Both the position numbers and the translations under genes were made by a program. From contig NC_056738.1 in NCBI RefSeq assembly GCF_019279795.1, forward strand, positions 405,301,245 to 405,365,244: a stretch of 64,000 bases of DNA, in the 5' to 3' direction. Shown here one piece after another: positions 21,003 to 32,739 of the stretch. Below the pieces are notes generated by a model. That model worked only from the letters and a program-made list of their open reading frames with translations. It ran no database searches and had not been told where the DNA came from. Position 1 is the first letter of the stretch, and every line of letters begins with the position of its first letter. The stretch comes from Protopterus annectens (taxonomy: Eukaryota; Chordata; Ceratodontiformes; Protopteridae).

Positions 21003-23945
21003 TTACATTTTTTCCCCATCACACCTCCAACATTTGCCATCTACCCGAGGAAAAATTCTTTGGGATCTGCTTTGGGTATAAAAATATCTGTGCAAACACT
21101 TCCAGTCAAACATCCTAAATCTTCTAGACTTTGTTGCATATTTGGGAGCCATACAAATGTTCCCCCATTGTTTCCTTGTGAATTGCTTCTCCAAATGAAC
21201 CATGAGGAGAAGATCTTTTGAGAAGTACAAATTACATTGGGTGTATGCTAAGCTCATTCTCATATCATACCTAGCAAGGATTGTTGTCTTTTTCCTGTCA
21301 GTAGGACTACACCTTTCCTCCTTGTTTTGGTTAATTTATTATTGTATCAGGGAATACAAATGCTTCCATCACCCTACTCATAAGATCCCAGCTTAACCTG
21401 TCAAATGTTTCTATGCACCAGCAACAGTGGTATTTATTCATTTATTGCCTTTTGTTTACAGGGATGGTCTGACTGAGCACTCAGGCTCATTTTCATTGAT
21501 GGCTCAGGGAGAAAAGCACCATTAAAGTTAAAAAAATTACACAAAATTTACAGAGAAAAAAGAATTTCATCTTCTTAACAATCCAAATGGGGTTTTAGAT
21601 TTGTGCAATGGATAATATAATCAAGAAGAGGTTGCTACGACTGGATTTCTGTAGGAGTGTTATACAATAATAAAAAGGTTACATTTACATATATACCAGT
21701 ATTTTCTTACATTCTGCTTTCCTCTGGATCATCATTGCTCTGTTAATGTAGTCAAATGTTTTCTTCCTTTCCACAAATTCACAGTGATCCATATCTATCA
21801 ATTTTGGCAAAACCTTAGCCATTCTTTTAGCTATTATATACATAAACACTTTATAATCATGGTTTAAAACTGAAATAGGCCTATATGAAGCTGGATCTGA
21901 TGGATATTTTCCATCTTTAGGTATTAGAGCCACAGCAGCATTCTTCCAGGGTGTTGGTTCTTCCCCTCCTTTTAAAATACTAGTAAACAAAACCTTCCAG
22001 ATCTTTAGCATTTTCTTCCTTATAAGCTTCAAACATCTACAGGAATACCATCTATTCCTGGAGACTTTCCTTCAGACTAATTATACACCACCATTTTTAT
22101 TTCATCTGCTCCTATCTTAAGTGTTAATTGTTGAGCTTCATCTACCTCTAATCTTGGCATACTTAAATATTCCATAAATATTTCCATTTGTGCTTTTTCT
22201 TTCTTTGCATATTCCTCTACGTTATACACATTTTCATAAAATTTCCAAAATAGCTTTAATATTTTCTATAGGATTTCTGATTATTGTTCTTTATTATTAT
22301 TATTATTTTATTTTTTTTCTTGTTATTGGCTCCCTAAGTTTGGCAACCACTCTTTAGACTTTCTGTTGATAAAGTCATTGTGCCAAGAGTTTTTGTGCTT
22401 TATAGTTATTATCAAAAAACAGTTGATTAACAGCAATCTTTCTAAACTCATGCATATTATTCAGATACTTCCTTATTTTCTCTTTCTCTGCAGTTGCGTT
22501 GCGCCTCATCTTCTTCTGTGAGATTCTCCTTATTCTGCAATAATTTAAGCTTTGTCAGCCCCTCTAAATAATTCTTGGTACTTCTTAACCATATCTCATT
22601 TTCTTTTATTTCTACCATTTTTAAAGTTCACTTTCATTTTGTCCCAATCACTAGCTATAATTTCTGAAGACATTTTTATCTTCCCTAATAACTCCTCTAT
22701 AACTTCTACTACCTAGTTCTTAAATTCCTCTCTCTATTTTTAACAGGTAGATGGGGAAGCACCAGTGTTTAATTTTTACTTCATTACCCTGCATTTTTAT
22801 TTTAGTTGTTATTGGTGCATAATCTGAAATATTTATAGGATTTGTGTTGAAGCTTGGTTCCATTTTGTAATTTTGAAAGCCCAAAATCTCGAGTTTTAAT
22901 ACATCGAACTCAAAACATCGAGATTTTGGAATCTCGAAACTACGAAGTGGTGCAAAAAAAAAAAAAAACTAAGTAAAACAATGTTTTTTCAGGGGGCAAG
23001 TCCCCCTGCACCCCCACACCTCCCTACAACTTAAATATACCATCTCCGAGATTGCGCTGCAGTGAAGAGAATGGTAATGCTCTCATTACGCTTAGCATTC
23101 CCTCCACTGTAACGCGATCTTGGAGATGGCATATTTAAGTTGCAGGGGGTGTGGGGATTCCAGGGGGCTTGCCCCCCTGCAAAAACAGTTTTTAGTGCTT
23201 TTATTGTTTTTTTTTTACTTTGTAATTTCAAGATTCCGAAATCTCGAGTTTCTGGGATCAGTATTTTGAAACTCGAGATTTTGGCCTTTAGAAATTACAA
23301 AGTGGATCTGTTGAAGCTTTCAATTAAATGCACATGTTCCTGTAAAATATAATTTCTGTCTAGTCTAGCAAAGTTATTGTACCTTGGGGAAAATATGTCT
23401 ATTCTCTCCCAGTTCCTACTACTGAATTCATGTATAAGATACTAAATATTTTCATAAATCTACCCTCTTTTGTTCTATTTTCCCTTCTAAGTTCCCCAGC
23501 TGCATCCTCATTTTTGCAGATCAAGTTTCAGTCCCCACCTATAACTAATATTCCCTGTTGAAAGCTAATTATTTCTCCAAAACTTTTCTTAAGCCCTGTA
23601 AGAGCAGTTTTTGGTGGAATAAAAATACATTGCAGGGTAATCCTCTGCCCTTGCCAGTATCCCCTTAGTACTATGAATCTATCATTATTATTTTTTTTCC
23701 TGTTCTATCACTATTGGAGCTCATCTGGCAATCAATGTAAGTACTTCCAATTTCCTTTGTCTCTGATATTCTGCTGAATATCCATCCAAAACTCTTTTTT
23801 TATCAGATTCACATGCGCACTTCTTTCCAAATGTGTCTCCTGTAGCATTATTATTTCCACTCTGCATTTCTTAATTCAATACCTTTTAGTCTATACCTGT
23901 GAGGCAATTCACATTCCAAAATAATATGTTTAGTAGCCATTATAA
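21003..23945 (-). pseudogene. L1/Tx1-like ORF2 remnant
   Basis: Motifs on the minus strand, with many frame changes between: WNVN near 23.92 kb and MLQETHLERSAHV near 23.83 kb (endonuclease, catalytic E), ILVIGGD near 23.55 kb, HLIESFN at about 23.33 kb continuing after the MITE to NPINISDYAPITTKIK near 22.82 kb (S-D-H motif with Tyr for His). Then the 22032-21685 frame with VALIPKDGKYPSDPASYRPI and SVLNHDYKVF (L1-type RT motifs 1-2), and the 21263-21003 frame with RIFPRVDGKCWRCDG, the W-R-C region of L1/Tx1 C-termini. Motif C (YxDD) is not visible. Clearly dead. Confidence 0.75.
22856..23308. mobile_element. Foldback MITE with 11-bp TSD
   Basis: A 453-bp element whose two halves are near-complete inverses. 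The left end reads CATTTTGTAATTTTGAAAG then CCAAAATCTCGAG; the right end inverts to CACTTTGTAATTTCTAAAG then CCAAAATCTCGAG. Inner arms share GGGGGCAAGTCCCCCTGCA and TTAAATATACCATCTCCGAG with their inverses. It is bounded by the exact 11-bp repeat TGTTGAAGCTT at 22845-22855 and 23309-23319. Removing the element and one repeat rejoins the L1 endonuclease text (HLIESFN to NPINISD). No coding capacity; an 11-bp duplication is in the range of Mutator-like transposons but the superfamily is not proven. Confidence 0.85.
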
Positions 23946-25350
23946 TAAGAAGTTATTATTGCCACCTGTTATGTATGATAGCTTTTTAAATATCTATTTC
24001 CAGTTTTTGTTTTACATGCACCCACTAATGTTTGGCCTTTACACAGTTGTTTGTTGTCATCCCCATTTGATGCCATATCATATTTTACAAGACTGTTTCT
24101 TTTAATGAAAACTGTGAAAAAACAAACAAACCCCAGAACACCCCCAGAACCTATTAACTTAAAACAAAAACATGCAAAACTATGTACATCTTCAAATAAT
24201 GAATTTTAACCCTCCTGATAGGAACAAATGTTCTAAATTGACAGCTGCACCCAAAGGCATTAATTAACCTTAAATTAAGATTATTCATGTTAATCCACTT
24301 GTTAAAGCTTGTGTTCCTACTTACACTAATTGCTGTCTGTTCTTATTTTATCTTTATACACCTCCCAGAGGTGAAAGACAGTTTGTTTGCTTTCAAAAAA
24401 TATTAACTTTTAGCAATAAGAAAAAGTGCAAAAATGTAAAAGTGTAAGAAAAATGAAACTAAATTATACACTGTGTAGTGCATGCATTAAAGTATTCACT
24501 TATCATAAAAGCTGCTATCTCTTATTAAGTTCCAGTAACTTGAAGCTTTATTTTTACTGAGTTACGTGCCCTTTTGCATTTTAATTTTATGTTTTGCTCA
24601 GTAGACAGTGTCCAGACCTATTGACTTATTGTCTTCAACTTTAGTCAAACTGTTTCCAAGGAAACAAGAATAACATGTGCAGCTATCTTTAGAAAAAAGT
24701 AGGAGCAAACTACAGTGGAAAAAATGGAAATTGTGGGAACAATACATACAGAGGAGGAATGAGGTTTAAGAGAAGGCAGGACTTAAATAAGCTATATAAT
24801 GTTTGACTGAAAATGATTGGGTAGAGTATAAGTGATGTATAATGTTTGCAACTGGGAGTGCGTCAGTATGGTTTGCAATGTAAAAGGCCTGCAACTAGGA
24901 CTGTGTCAGAGTGGTTTGTTTTCATTTATATAAATGTATGATTGCTTATGTCATAAGTGATGGTTTAATAAAGATGTTTCTTATTTGAAAAACATGCACA
25001 GCTACTGTCAGCTTCAGGCTTCACAACTGGCAACTGACCATTTATTTTCTTAAAAAGAAATGATTCATTAACTTGTGGTCTCTAATTAAAAAAAAAAAAT
25101 CACTTGCTTACACAATAAACTTGCCATTAGATTAAGCCATGGATATTAATTCAAGCATTCACCTATGAAAAAGATAAAGAAAACATTTCAATTCATATAC
25201 AAATAGTATAATCAGTATACTTTTTTATCCCATTCCCCACCCCAACAGCCCAAGATTACATTGTATTGGCTTAAACATGCTTTTGTCCAGCCTTTTTTCC
25301 CCTTTTTATATTGTAATGCCTACAGGTTTATATTAGAAGAACGAAAAGAT
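23946..25350. other. Spacer, no recognised gene
   Basis: AT-rich. A TATA-like AGCTATATAATG at about 24790 and an AATAAA at about 24969 lie 180 bp apart and could belong to a solo LTR, but I could not define matching ends. Confidence 0.35.
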
Positions 25351-25606
25351 GAAAGAGTGAATGCTCTTTCATCGACATGTAAAACCCAAAGTCTGAAAAT
25401 AGCAAAGTTACGGAACAGTGATTTTTTTTCCCAGGGAAGAAAATCACTGTTCCAAAAAAAAAAAGACAAAATAAAGTGAGGGTCTTTGCCCCCACACCCC
25501 CCATACTTAAATATACCAACTCCGAGATTGCACCACAGTGGAGAAAACTGCAAAGTCCCAAGAATGGCCCAGCAAATTTTTGTCAATGAAAGAGTGTTCA
25601 CTCTTC
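25351..25606. mobile_element. Second MITE, related core but different termini
   Basis: The left end GAAAGAGTGAATGCTCTTTC is itself a small palindrome and inverts at the right end (AATGAAAGAGTGTTCACTCTTC, 25586-25606 region). The interior has CCCCCACACCCCCCATACTT followed by AAATATACCAACTCCGAG and ATTGCACCACAGTGGAGA. This core is shared with the MITE at 22856-23308 (AAATATACCATCTCCGAG), although the terminal repeats differ. Non-coding. A clear target duplication was not found. Confidence 0.65.
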
Positions 25607-26137
25607 TACTATAGACCCATGCCTACATTTATTAAAACCCAAAAATGTTTTACTTTCATATCTTTATTGCATGCAACAGTCACTGAAAATGCTTTATTAT
25701 ATAACATGCAATTTCTATCATGAAATGTTTTATACAAATACTATTAAGAACAAAAAATTGTTTTATTTTCAGTGACTTCCCCCTTTTCTTCCTTTGTCCC
25801 CTTTTAGTGTCCTAACATGAAGTTGGGTATTTGCCTGTTAGTCCTCCAAGTTTAACAAAGTCAACAAAAATCCAATCTTTCTCATCTAATTTTTCTTGTA
25901 AAGCCATATTTCACAAATGTGACTGATGCTATACAGTCTCAGATTTATTTAATAATTTCAGTGCTGCTGAAATTCTTCCTGTTCATCTCTATTTCCCAAT
26001 GCCAGCTTCTGGTTCAAGTTCAGGGTACTCCTGATTCTTCTGGTCAACTCCTTTGTTTTTTTTCTGTACCTCAAACATTTTCCTTTGGAACATTGCAAAA
26101 AAAAATCATTGGCAAAGTCTCTCTAATAGCCTTATCA
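25607..26137. other. Spacer, no recognised gene
   Basis: AT-rich, with no supported feature on either strand. Confidence 0.4.
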
Positions 26138-27045
26138 TCAGAAGAATGAGAAGCAGAGTCCTCTTTTGTTTGATGGCTCACCCCTTATTGGACAAAGGCT
26201 TGTATTTCCCCCTTCACATGTGCTGTATAAAAAATTACATTGAGCCCTCTGGGAAAAAAATATTCTGAAGACAGCTGGATTCAGCAGCTTGAATCTTGTA
26301 CCTGATTCTTGACATTCCCTGATTGCTGGGATAAATTTGATTTCATTTTGCCTGGAATAATCATCTTGCCCATGCACACTCTACTATCTCCAATTTTTAA
26401 TACTTTGCTTTTCTGGCACATTTTTGTCAGGATCACCTTTTTCTGCTGGTGTGATTACATCTTAATAATTAAAGTCTTGGCTGCTTTCTCACTCTCAGGT
26501 TTGGAGCATATTTTCAGTGTGCCCCTTCAGTTAACAAATCCTACAGTGGAATACCAGTCCAGTTACTTATTTGTGCTTTCACAAAATTAATACAGTATGT
26601 AGCTTCCAGTTTCTCTGGAACAGCAGAAAATCTCAGGTTTTCTCTGCATGCTGTGTCCTCTAACTCTACCATTTATGCAGGAGCTTTTCTTGAGCAGTTT
26701 CCTATTTAGTCAGCCTTTTCTTCATTTTGACCTCTGATTTCAGCAGTTCTGTCAGTTAATCTAAATAGCTGTTTGAAGCTTCTTCCATTTTTCCAGACTT
26801 TTGTTATTTGAGTTTGAATACTCTTTTAATGTTTCCATTATTTTCATCAGCTCTGAGCACATTTAAGTTATTTTTCTCTAAATTACTGGAAGCCATCTCT
26901 TATAGCAAAGCTAGAGCTTGAACTGCTTTTTGCTGAACAGCTGAAGCATTCTTCCCAGTCAATGTTTTCTCTTCAACTTTTCTAGTTGATTTCCTTTCAG
27001 GCTGTCTAAGTTTCTTCTTTGCAGGTATCCAGGCAGTCTACTTAC
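26138..27045 (-). pseudogene. L1/Tx1-like ORF1 remnant
   Basis: On the minus strand a Lys-rich start (AKKKLRQPERKSTRKVEEK near 27.03 kb) is followed by polar, coiled-coil-like segments with TELLKSEVK. Next comes MVELEDTACRENLRFSAVPE near 26.65 kb, matching the L1 ORF1 pattern E-D-x-x-R-R-x-N-L-R-x-x-G-x-P-E that opens the RNA-binding domain. FFPEGSM near 26.25 kb resembles the conserved I-x-F-F-P-D-x-S block near its end. Several stops and frame changes. Strand and position suit the ORF2 remnant at 21.0-23.9 kb. Confidence 0.6.
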
Positions 27046-27229
27046 AAGCCAGTAACTGAATTGTATTAAAACAGGAAGAATTACTGGCCCTTATCTATCA
27101 GTTTCTTTTATCACACTAGGAGAGATGAAATTAAGCTATTGATCAGTGTGCAACCAGTTTCTTACTTAATAATATTTCTGTCTTTAATGATGTCTGTCTA
27201 GCTTTTTACTTTGGTTTATCTGGATTCTC

Positions 27230-28515
27230 AGAAATCAGAAGTGCGAGTGAAGTAGCAATCTGCTTTTCAAAGTTCTGTCCATCAGTAGTTTAGCTGGTAA
27301 TACATTGAATCCTGTCAGTGGAATATTCCTATGTTTCAGAATTGCAAGAATACAACCCCCATAGCAACTGGCACTCATTATATTTCTTACTGTTTGTATA
27401 GTTCTTTCCAAACAGCCCTAAAGCCTTAAAAGTTCTGTCCATCAGTGGCTTAGCTGGTAAAACACTGAATCCTTTCAGTGGAGTATTCCTGTATTTCAGA
27501 ATTGCAAGATGACAATCCCCATCATAGCTGTTTCTCATTGGATTTCCTACTGTTTGTTTAGTTCTCTCTATTTTTTTCCATTGGGCAGAGGATACTGTGG
27601 TCTGGACAGTACATCCCTGAGTTTACAACCACATAAAAATTTAAGAAATCCTGACTTGTGTATTGCAAAAATAGTCTCTGCCTGAACTTCATCATAAATG
27701 TATTCGTGGAATTTCCCACATCAATATACTACTGCTAACAGTTCCTTTTCTTCCCAAGCATATATGCTTTGTATCTCTAAATGTTCTTGACCAACAGACA
27801 ACTGAATTGTTCTTTTGTAGAATCACAATTTTAATGCAATTCTGAATGGCATCTACTTGTCACACAATTTGCTGTTTATATTGTAGTATGATTTTAAGTG
27901 TTTTGAAACCCTTTTCCTATTCATACCTATATTCCAAAGCTACATCATCAGTTTTCTTAAAGGCACTTTTATCTTACATATATCGAATACAAACTTTACA
28001 AGATATTGTATCATTTCTCAAACCCTTGACAGTGTCATTCTGTCTTCTGGCCTTGGTGTTCTTGATTCAATCCCTGATGATGATGTCAGAACATGATTCA
28101 TATATTTCAGACTTGTCTTGCTTATTTTTCATGTGCTGCTATTTAACTTAAAGTTGTGTCTTAAGTTATTCAGGAGCCGTATCAGTCTCTTGTCATGCTC
28201 TTTCTTACATCTTAGCCCACTCTATTATATCATATATTATATTTACAACACTTGGGCGACAGCTCTTTGGAATACCTCAAGTGCTGATAAAACACCAAAT
28301 GGCAGTCTAAGGCATTGCCACCATTTTAAAGGCATATGAAGTGTGTACAGCTTAGATCTTTGTTCATCTACCCTCACCAGAAACTCTGGATTGCATTTAG
28401 TAGTAAGAAAAAAGGTATCATTTTTCAAATTTAAATGTAAACAGTGGATAATGTTCTTGTAATCACTTTATTCAGATTTTCTTTACAATACCAACCTTAT
28501 TGTTCACCCATACTT
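27230..28515 (-). pseudogene. Ty3/gypsy pol remnant (RT, RNase H, integrase)
   Basis: The minus strand carries a compressed LTR-retrotransposon pol. RT: SKLYTLHMPLKWWQCLRLPF then GVLSALEVFQRAVAQ (28428-28243), matching L-R-L-P-F-G-x-x-S-A-P-E-x-F-Q-R. RNase H: EKELLAVVY and KFHEYIYDE near 27.75 kb. Integrase: PLPNGKK near 27.57 kb (P-Q-S-N-G-K motif) and CHLAILKYRNTPLKGFSVLP, the C-terminal L-x-x-Y-R-N-T-P-L block. RNase H runs into late integrase with the core missing, so there is an internal deletion. No LTRs were identified. The integrase segment is duplicated in tandem. Confidence 0.72.
27271..27570. repeat. Tandem duplication of 160 bp inside gypsy integrase
   Basis: AGTTCTGTCCATCAGT begins at 27271 and again at 27431. 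Both copies continue with TAGCTGGTAA, CAGTGGA-TATTCCT and TTTCAGAATTGCAAGA, with scattered differences. In the minus frame each copy gives an L-A-I-L-K-(H/Y)-R-N version of the same motif. Confidence 0.85.
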
Positions 28516-29166
28516 TTATAGGTTCATAGGTAAGTGCTAGGCTAGCTACATTTGCAGGCCATTTTAACTCTTTTGGTGCTCAAGTTAACCTATCCCATCA
28601 GGTATTATACTGGTCTTACCCATACTATGGTTGTTAATTATATATTACCCCAATGAGAATAACTGGGGTCATACCACTGATAATTTGAAGGGGACCCATG
28701 CATGGGATAAAGCATTTAGGAGCTGCCTCTGTCCATTAGTAGTAAGGGGCAGTCCTAGGCTAAATTTTTTATTTGCCATCAGTATATCCAAGTTGATGCT
28801 GAATATGGACAAGGACGAGCTTTGTTCTGTGTGCAAGTGGGTGTGTTCCAGAGCATTGTTAGCCTATGAGAGATATACTTGTCCCTCCAAACCATTCCAT
28901 TGATGTTGCAGAAAAGGGTAAGGTTCTTACACTGCGTATTTCTGATGCTATTTGACTTGTTGATGTGCAGTAAATCCATCAGTATTGGGTTGGGAATGCC
29001 TTGTTTGCTAGACACAGGTCACTTCTTAGCAGGTTGTATACTACAGGATATAGTGATAGGGCTTTGAGCCAGTCCATGTAGGATATATCATTTAGGCCTT
29101 GAATCCATTTAGTAAGGTATCATGTGGGTGTTCCAATTGTTGCATGTGTCTGAATGTATATCTTGA
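28516..29166 (-). mobile_element. Old CR1 LINE fragment, copy F
   Basis: A minus-strand 3' CR1 fragment more diverged than copies A-E. The tail is seen on the plus strand as ATAGGTTCATAGG followed by GCTAGGCTAGC. Upstream, the ORF2 C-terminus is readable in pieces: LLRSDLCLANKAF, IPNPILMDLLHINKSNSIRN and GMVWRDKYISHRLTMLWN, matching LLRGDLCLTYKAMSNPELMD and CWRDRFITQRLPSLWN in copy E. It lies within gypsy-like DNA and probably inserted there. Confidence 0.8.
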
Positions 29167-32100
29167 GTTTTGTCTGTAATTGCTTCTTAATGATATTTGG
29201 TGTTTTCATATGCTTTAGTTACATCATATTTACTTTATTGTGCTGGTTGGAAGTATTTTCCTATGATTATGCATCACTGGAACAACATCAGGTTTTGTTT
29301 ATATGTGATATTCTCCATACAGACATCCTGTAAACAAATCAGCATAGTCATAAAGTATATCATTGTTATGGTTCTGCACAATATCTGATATGTATATTTG
29401 ACTGTAATTGATTTTGAACACATGCAGTTTCTGTTTTAATTCTTTTAACCATGCCAAGATTCTTAGAAACCACATGGTGCAAACTGTTATGAGTAGTCAC
29501 ATCTTTAAAATGATTATATGTTAAAAAACAAGACTGAATGTTTCATTTTTGTAGTGTCCTGTTGGCATTTTCTAACCCAATGGTGCCACCCAGTAGCCAG
29601 ACTTGGGTAACATTCAGTGTGAAACAGCCCTAAAGCCTTAAAAGTATCTTCTGACACATTATTACATCTGTATCTATTATAAATTTCAAATTCTGTCCAT
29701 TAATTATTAGCATTCCTCTCCAACATATTTCACTGCTTTCTATGTATTGTCTGACTTCACAATATCAAGACTTTTCACTTTAACAATACATCCAAACAGA
29801 TCATTTTCAAATTTCTGAGTCAGATTCCTTTGAAAACATTTTGATAACTCTTGGTTTTGCATTTACACATTTCAGAGAAATGTCCCTTTCTAGTCCAGAT
29901 TTTGCAAGATTGATTAATGTTTGGAAAATGCCTCATGTTATACTTATGGCCATGCCTACTGCAAGCTATAATTACAGTGATGCAAACGACTCCACCTTTG
30001 ATTCATGCTTTGTTGTAGTACAATACATCATGACCTCTTCTTCATAACCATTACTGCCATTATTTTTCATTTTTTGCCTTATTTGACTTCTTTTCATCAG
30101 CTAATTCTTTTAGCTGTGCAGTAGTAATTTTGCTTGCACTGCACAAATCTACAGAATTCTAATAAATGGCAAGTTCTTTTCAGGATGGCAATCATTACCA
30201 AATTTATCTTTGTTTTGTCTTTCTCTTCTTCAAGGTAAGTAAATAAGATGTTCAACATATTGATCACTGCTGCAGTAGCCTTGGCTATATGGATTATATC
30301 CTTCCAAGGATATAACATACAGCCAGCTTCCAATGCTTCAGAGCAGCTTCCACACACTCAAACTGTCAGTTAGCTTGAGATAAGATGACTAAATGACAAA
30401 TTTTAGGTTATCCAGTAACATGCAACAATGCTGCAGACAGGACCTTCTCAAACCTTTCAGCTAAACTACGTGCAGTGAGAAATGAATCACATTTTTGGAG
30501 TCGTCTCCTAATAGAGTTCCTTCTTGTAGCCATGAAATTGCAGCAGGGCCATAACCACATTGTGAACTATGACTTTGTACTTTGTCATAAAAACTCATAC
30601 CAGCAAATATATTTGTTCACTTTGGCAGATGCATTTCTTCCATTCTGGTTCAAGTCTGCGAAGTACTTTTCCATTGTCTGAAACCATGTCATATCAGTGA
30701 CTTAAAAACAATACACTCAGACAGTAGAAGTCTAAAGTCTGCTCCATGAGGTCTGTATTTAGTGAATTCTCTTGAAATTCTGTGTACAATGTAACATGCT
30801 AATCACAGAAGTTAGATTGCTACCATAAGAAATAGTTATTTATACCCTATATAAAACAAAATAAGCTACCACTGTTCCAGAAGGACTGAGGAATAGTGTG
30901 GCTGAATGTAGGTATAGTGTTTTAGAAAGTCTGTTCATATTAAACCAATTTGGGTGTACAGTCTGCTGCTAGTCAAAAGGCCATATTGCATAATATCTGC
31001 ATGCTTAGAGATGACAGCATGTAATTAGCAGGTTGGAGTGTGGCAGTGTGCCTTTGTCACATACGGTTGGTGCAAGTGTTTAAAGGTCCTAAACAGGTAA
31101 AAAAGTACAAAAGGAAACGGTTACCTTCAGGTTGTTCATATTGTCCCTGATGTTCTATCATCCTCCCTAGCATCACTAAGGGCATGCAGTCGTCCATAGC
31201 TCTGTGGAGGGAGGTAAGTTCATAAGAGTATTTGTTAAGCTTTTGACCTACTTGCCATGAGTATGTATGAAAGTTAGTTGGCTTTTGGCAGCAGGGCTTT
31301 GCTTCCTGAACAGTCAGGGGAGCAGTATAAGATAAAGGAACCAAATAAAAATACAAAAGAAAAACAAAGACAGCTTACTGGATATAGCTTCTGACCTTTC
31401 AGTCAGCATGCTGCAACCTTACAAGTTAAGGTATGACAAAGAAAATTCATAAATCATAAACATATTTATGTGACTTTGTCACAACAGAAATTGCACAGAG
31501 TAATGGTTAGAGAAAATACAGATTCTTCCAGGTAGACAAAATAATACACTTCATGACTGTATCGAAGGTGGCTGTTTTTTTCTTCTGCTTTCCTTTTAAT
31601 ACTTCACTGCTGTCAGATGATTCATTTATTAAACTTTGGATGCTATGAGGCTGGGTAAATTTTTCAGCAAAATATCTACCATTATTACAGAATATATCTT
31701 CGCATTCAGCCTCAGCTCTACACCTTGATAAAGTTGTGTAGATAAAATTAATTTATAGCATAACATTTAAGTGCTGATAGACAAAATGTAATGGCATATT
31801 TCACCAGCTGAGTATATAGTCACCTTTATTTTCAGTCCTTAATATTTCAAATGGAAAGGAAAATTTAGTAGATTGCTTCTCTAAGTAATTCTGAAAAATA
31901 ATTTTAAATGCAGGAATAGAAGAAAGATGACAGTCTAGTGGGAGGAGATGCAAAAGGACTGCAGCTGTGCACATGACATTACAGACAGTTTATTAAAATG
32001 AGAACGAGACAGACAGAGTGAAAATGATGCAGTGGGAAAATGAGAATCCAGGGAAAGCAGTATAGGTAATATCTGCCTACAGATTAATGGAAGAATGGAA

Positions 32101-32419
32101 CTGGATCATCCGGCCAGGAAGAATAAAATAAGAATAATTTATAAACAAAACCTGACAACAGCATATAATGGAATGTAAAAGTGAGTGATGGACAGAATGG
32201 ATTTAGATTTATTTGCCTGATTTCATTATGTGTGCATAATTTTGGGACAAGCCTACACCTTGGATATCATCAGTAAACTAAATTAGGCTATAAAGTAAAT
32301 GTAAGTCATATTTCTAAGGTAACGTGGACAGCCTTATTGAGCACCTTTACAATCTATGACATTTCAAGCTATTTAGATAGTACAATTTGTTATTTTACAA
32401 TTAAAGTTGAATAGCCATA
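29167..32419. other. Spacer, possible gypsy upstream remnants
   Basis: No confident gene. A 23-bp exact repeat, AACAGCCCTAAAGCCTTAAAAG with one flanking base, links 29.62 kb to 27.41 kb. Short minus frames at 30097-30357 and 31057-31356 were not recognised. Gag or protease of the gypsy element could lie here but I cannot show it. Confidence 0.35.
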
Positions 32420-32603
32420 GATGTTCATCGTGTTTCACTGTTACAGTCATTACACTTGGGTTATCCTGCTGGCAGGCTACCCACAGTCGGCCTGAATTCC
32501 AAAGTCTAGGACCGGCGTGGGTTGCTGTCGCCTCTTCCCTGATGTCAGTGCACCAGGGGTATAAAAGATGCAACCGACGCCATTTTCTTCTGTCTTTCTT
32601 GCC
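32420..32603 (+). repeat. DIRS left inverted terminal repeat
   Basis: Starts GATGTTCATCGTGTTTCACT. Matches the inverse of 37780-37966 over its length, including GGTATAAAAGATGCA, a TATA-like promoter box at about 32559, and CATTTTCTTC. The TATA box suggests transcription starts inside this repeat. Confidence 0.9.
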
Positions 32604-32739
32604 GTGCGGTGCCCGAAGCAAAAGCAGTTTGCAAGTGCCAGTCGGCCGACTCCTGAGATTTTCGAATTTGAATTTCAGATCCGAAGTCTTCAATAAAGCT
32701 AAGTACCCCATTGGGGAAACTTTTTCTTGCTCCAGACCG

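Larger units (their letters stand above)
20550..23945 (-). mobile_element. Decayed L1/Tx1-clade LINE, ORF2 region
   Basis: Read on the minus strand, this holds endonuclease, reverse transcriptase and C-terminal Cys region of an L1/Tx1-like ORF2, in that order from right to left. It is split by a foldback MITE at 22856-23308. The right end of ORF2 is near an ATG at 23945 (MATKHI then WNVN after a frame change, the usual L1 endonuclease start). The 3' end is not sharply defined. A likely ORF1 of the same element lies at 26.1-27.05 kb, separated by about 2.1 kb of other DNA. Confidence 0.75.

Noticed and set aside
24780-24985. Possible solo LTR (TATA-like box and AATAAA)
   Set aside because: No matching ends, no TSD and no second copy in the window could be defined.
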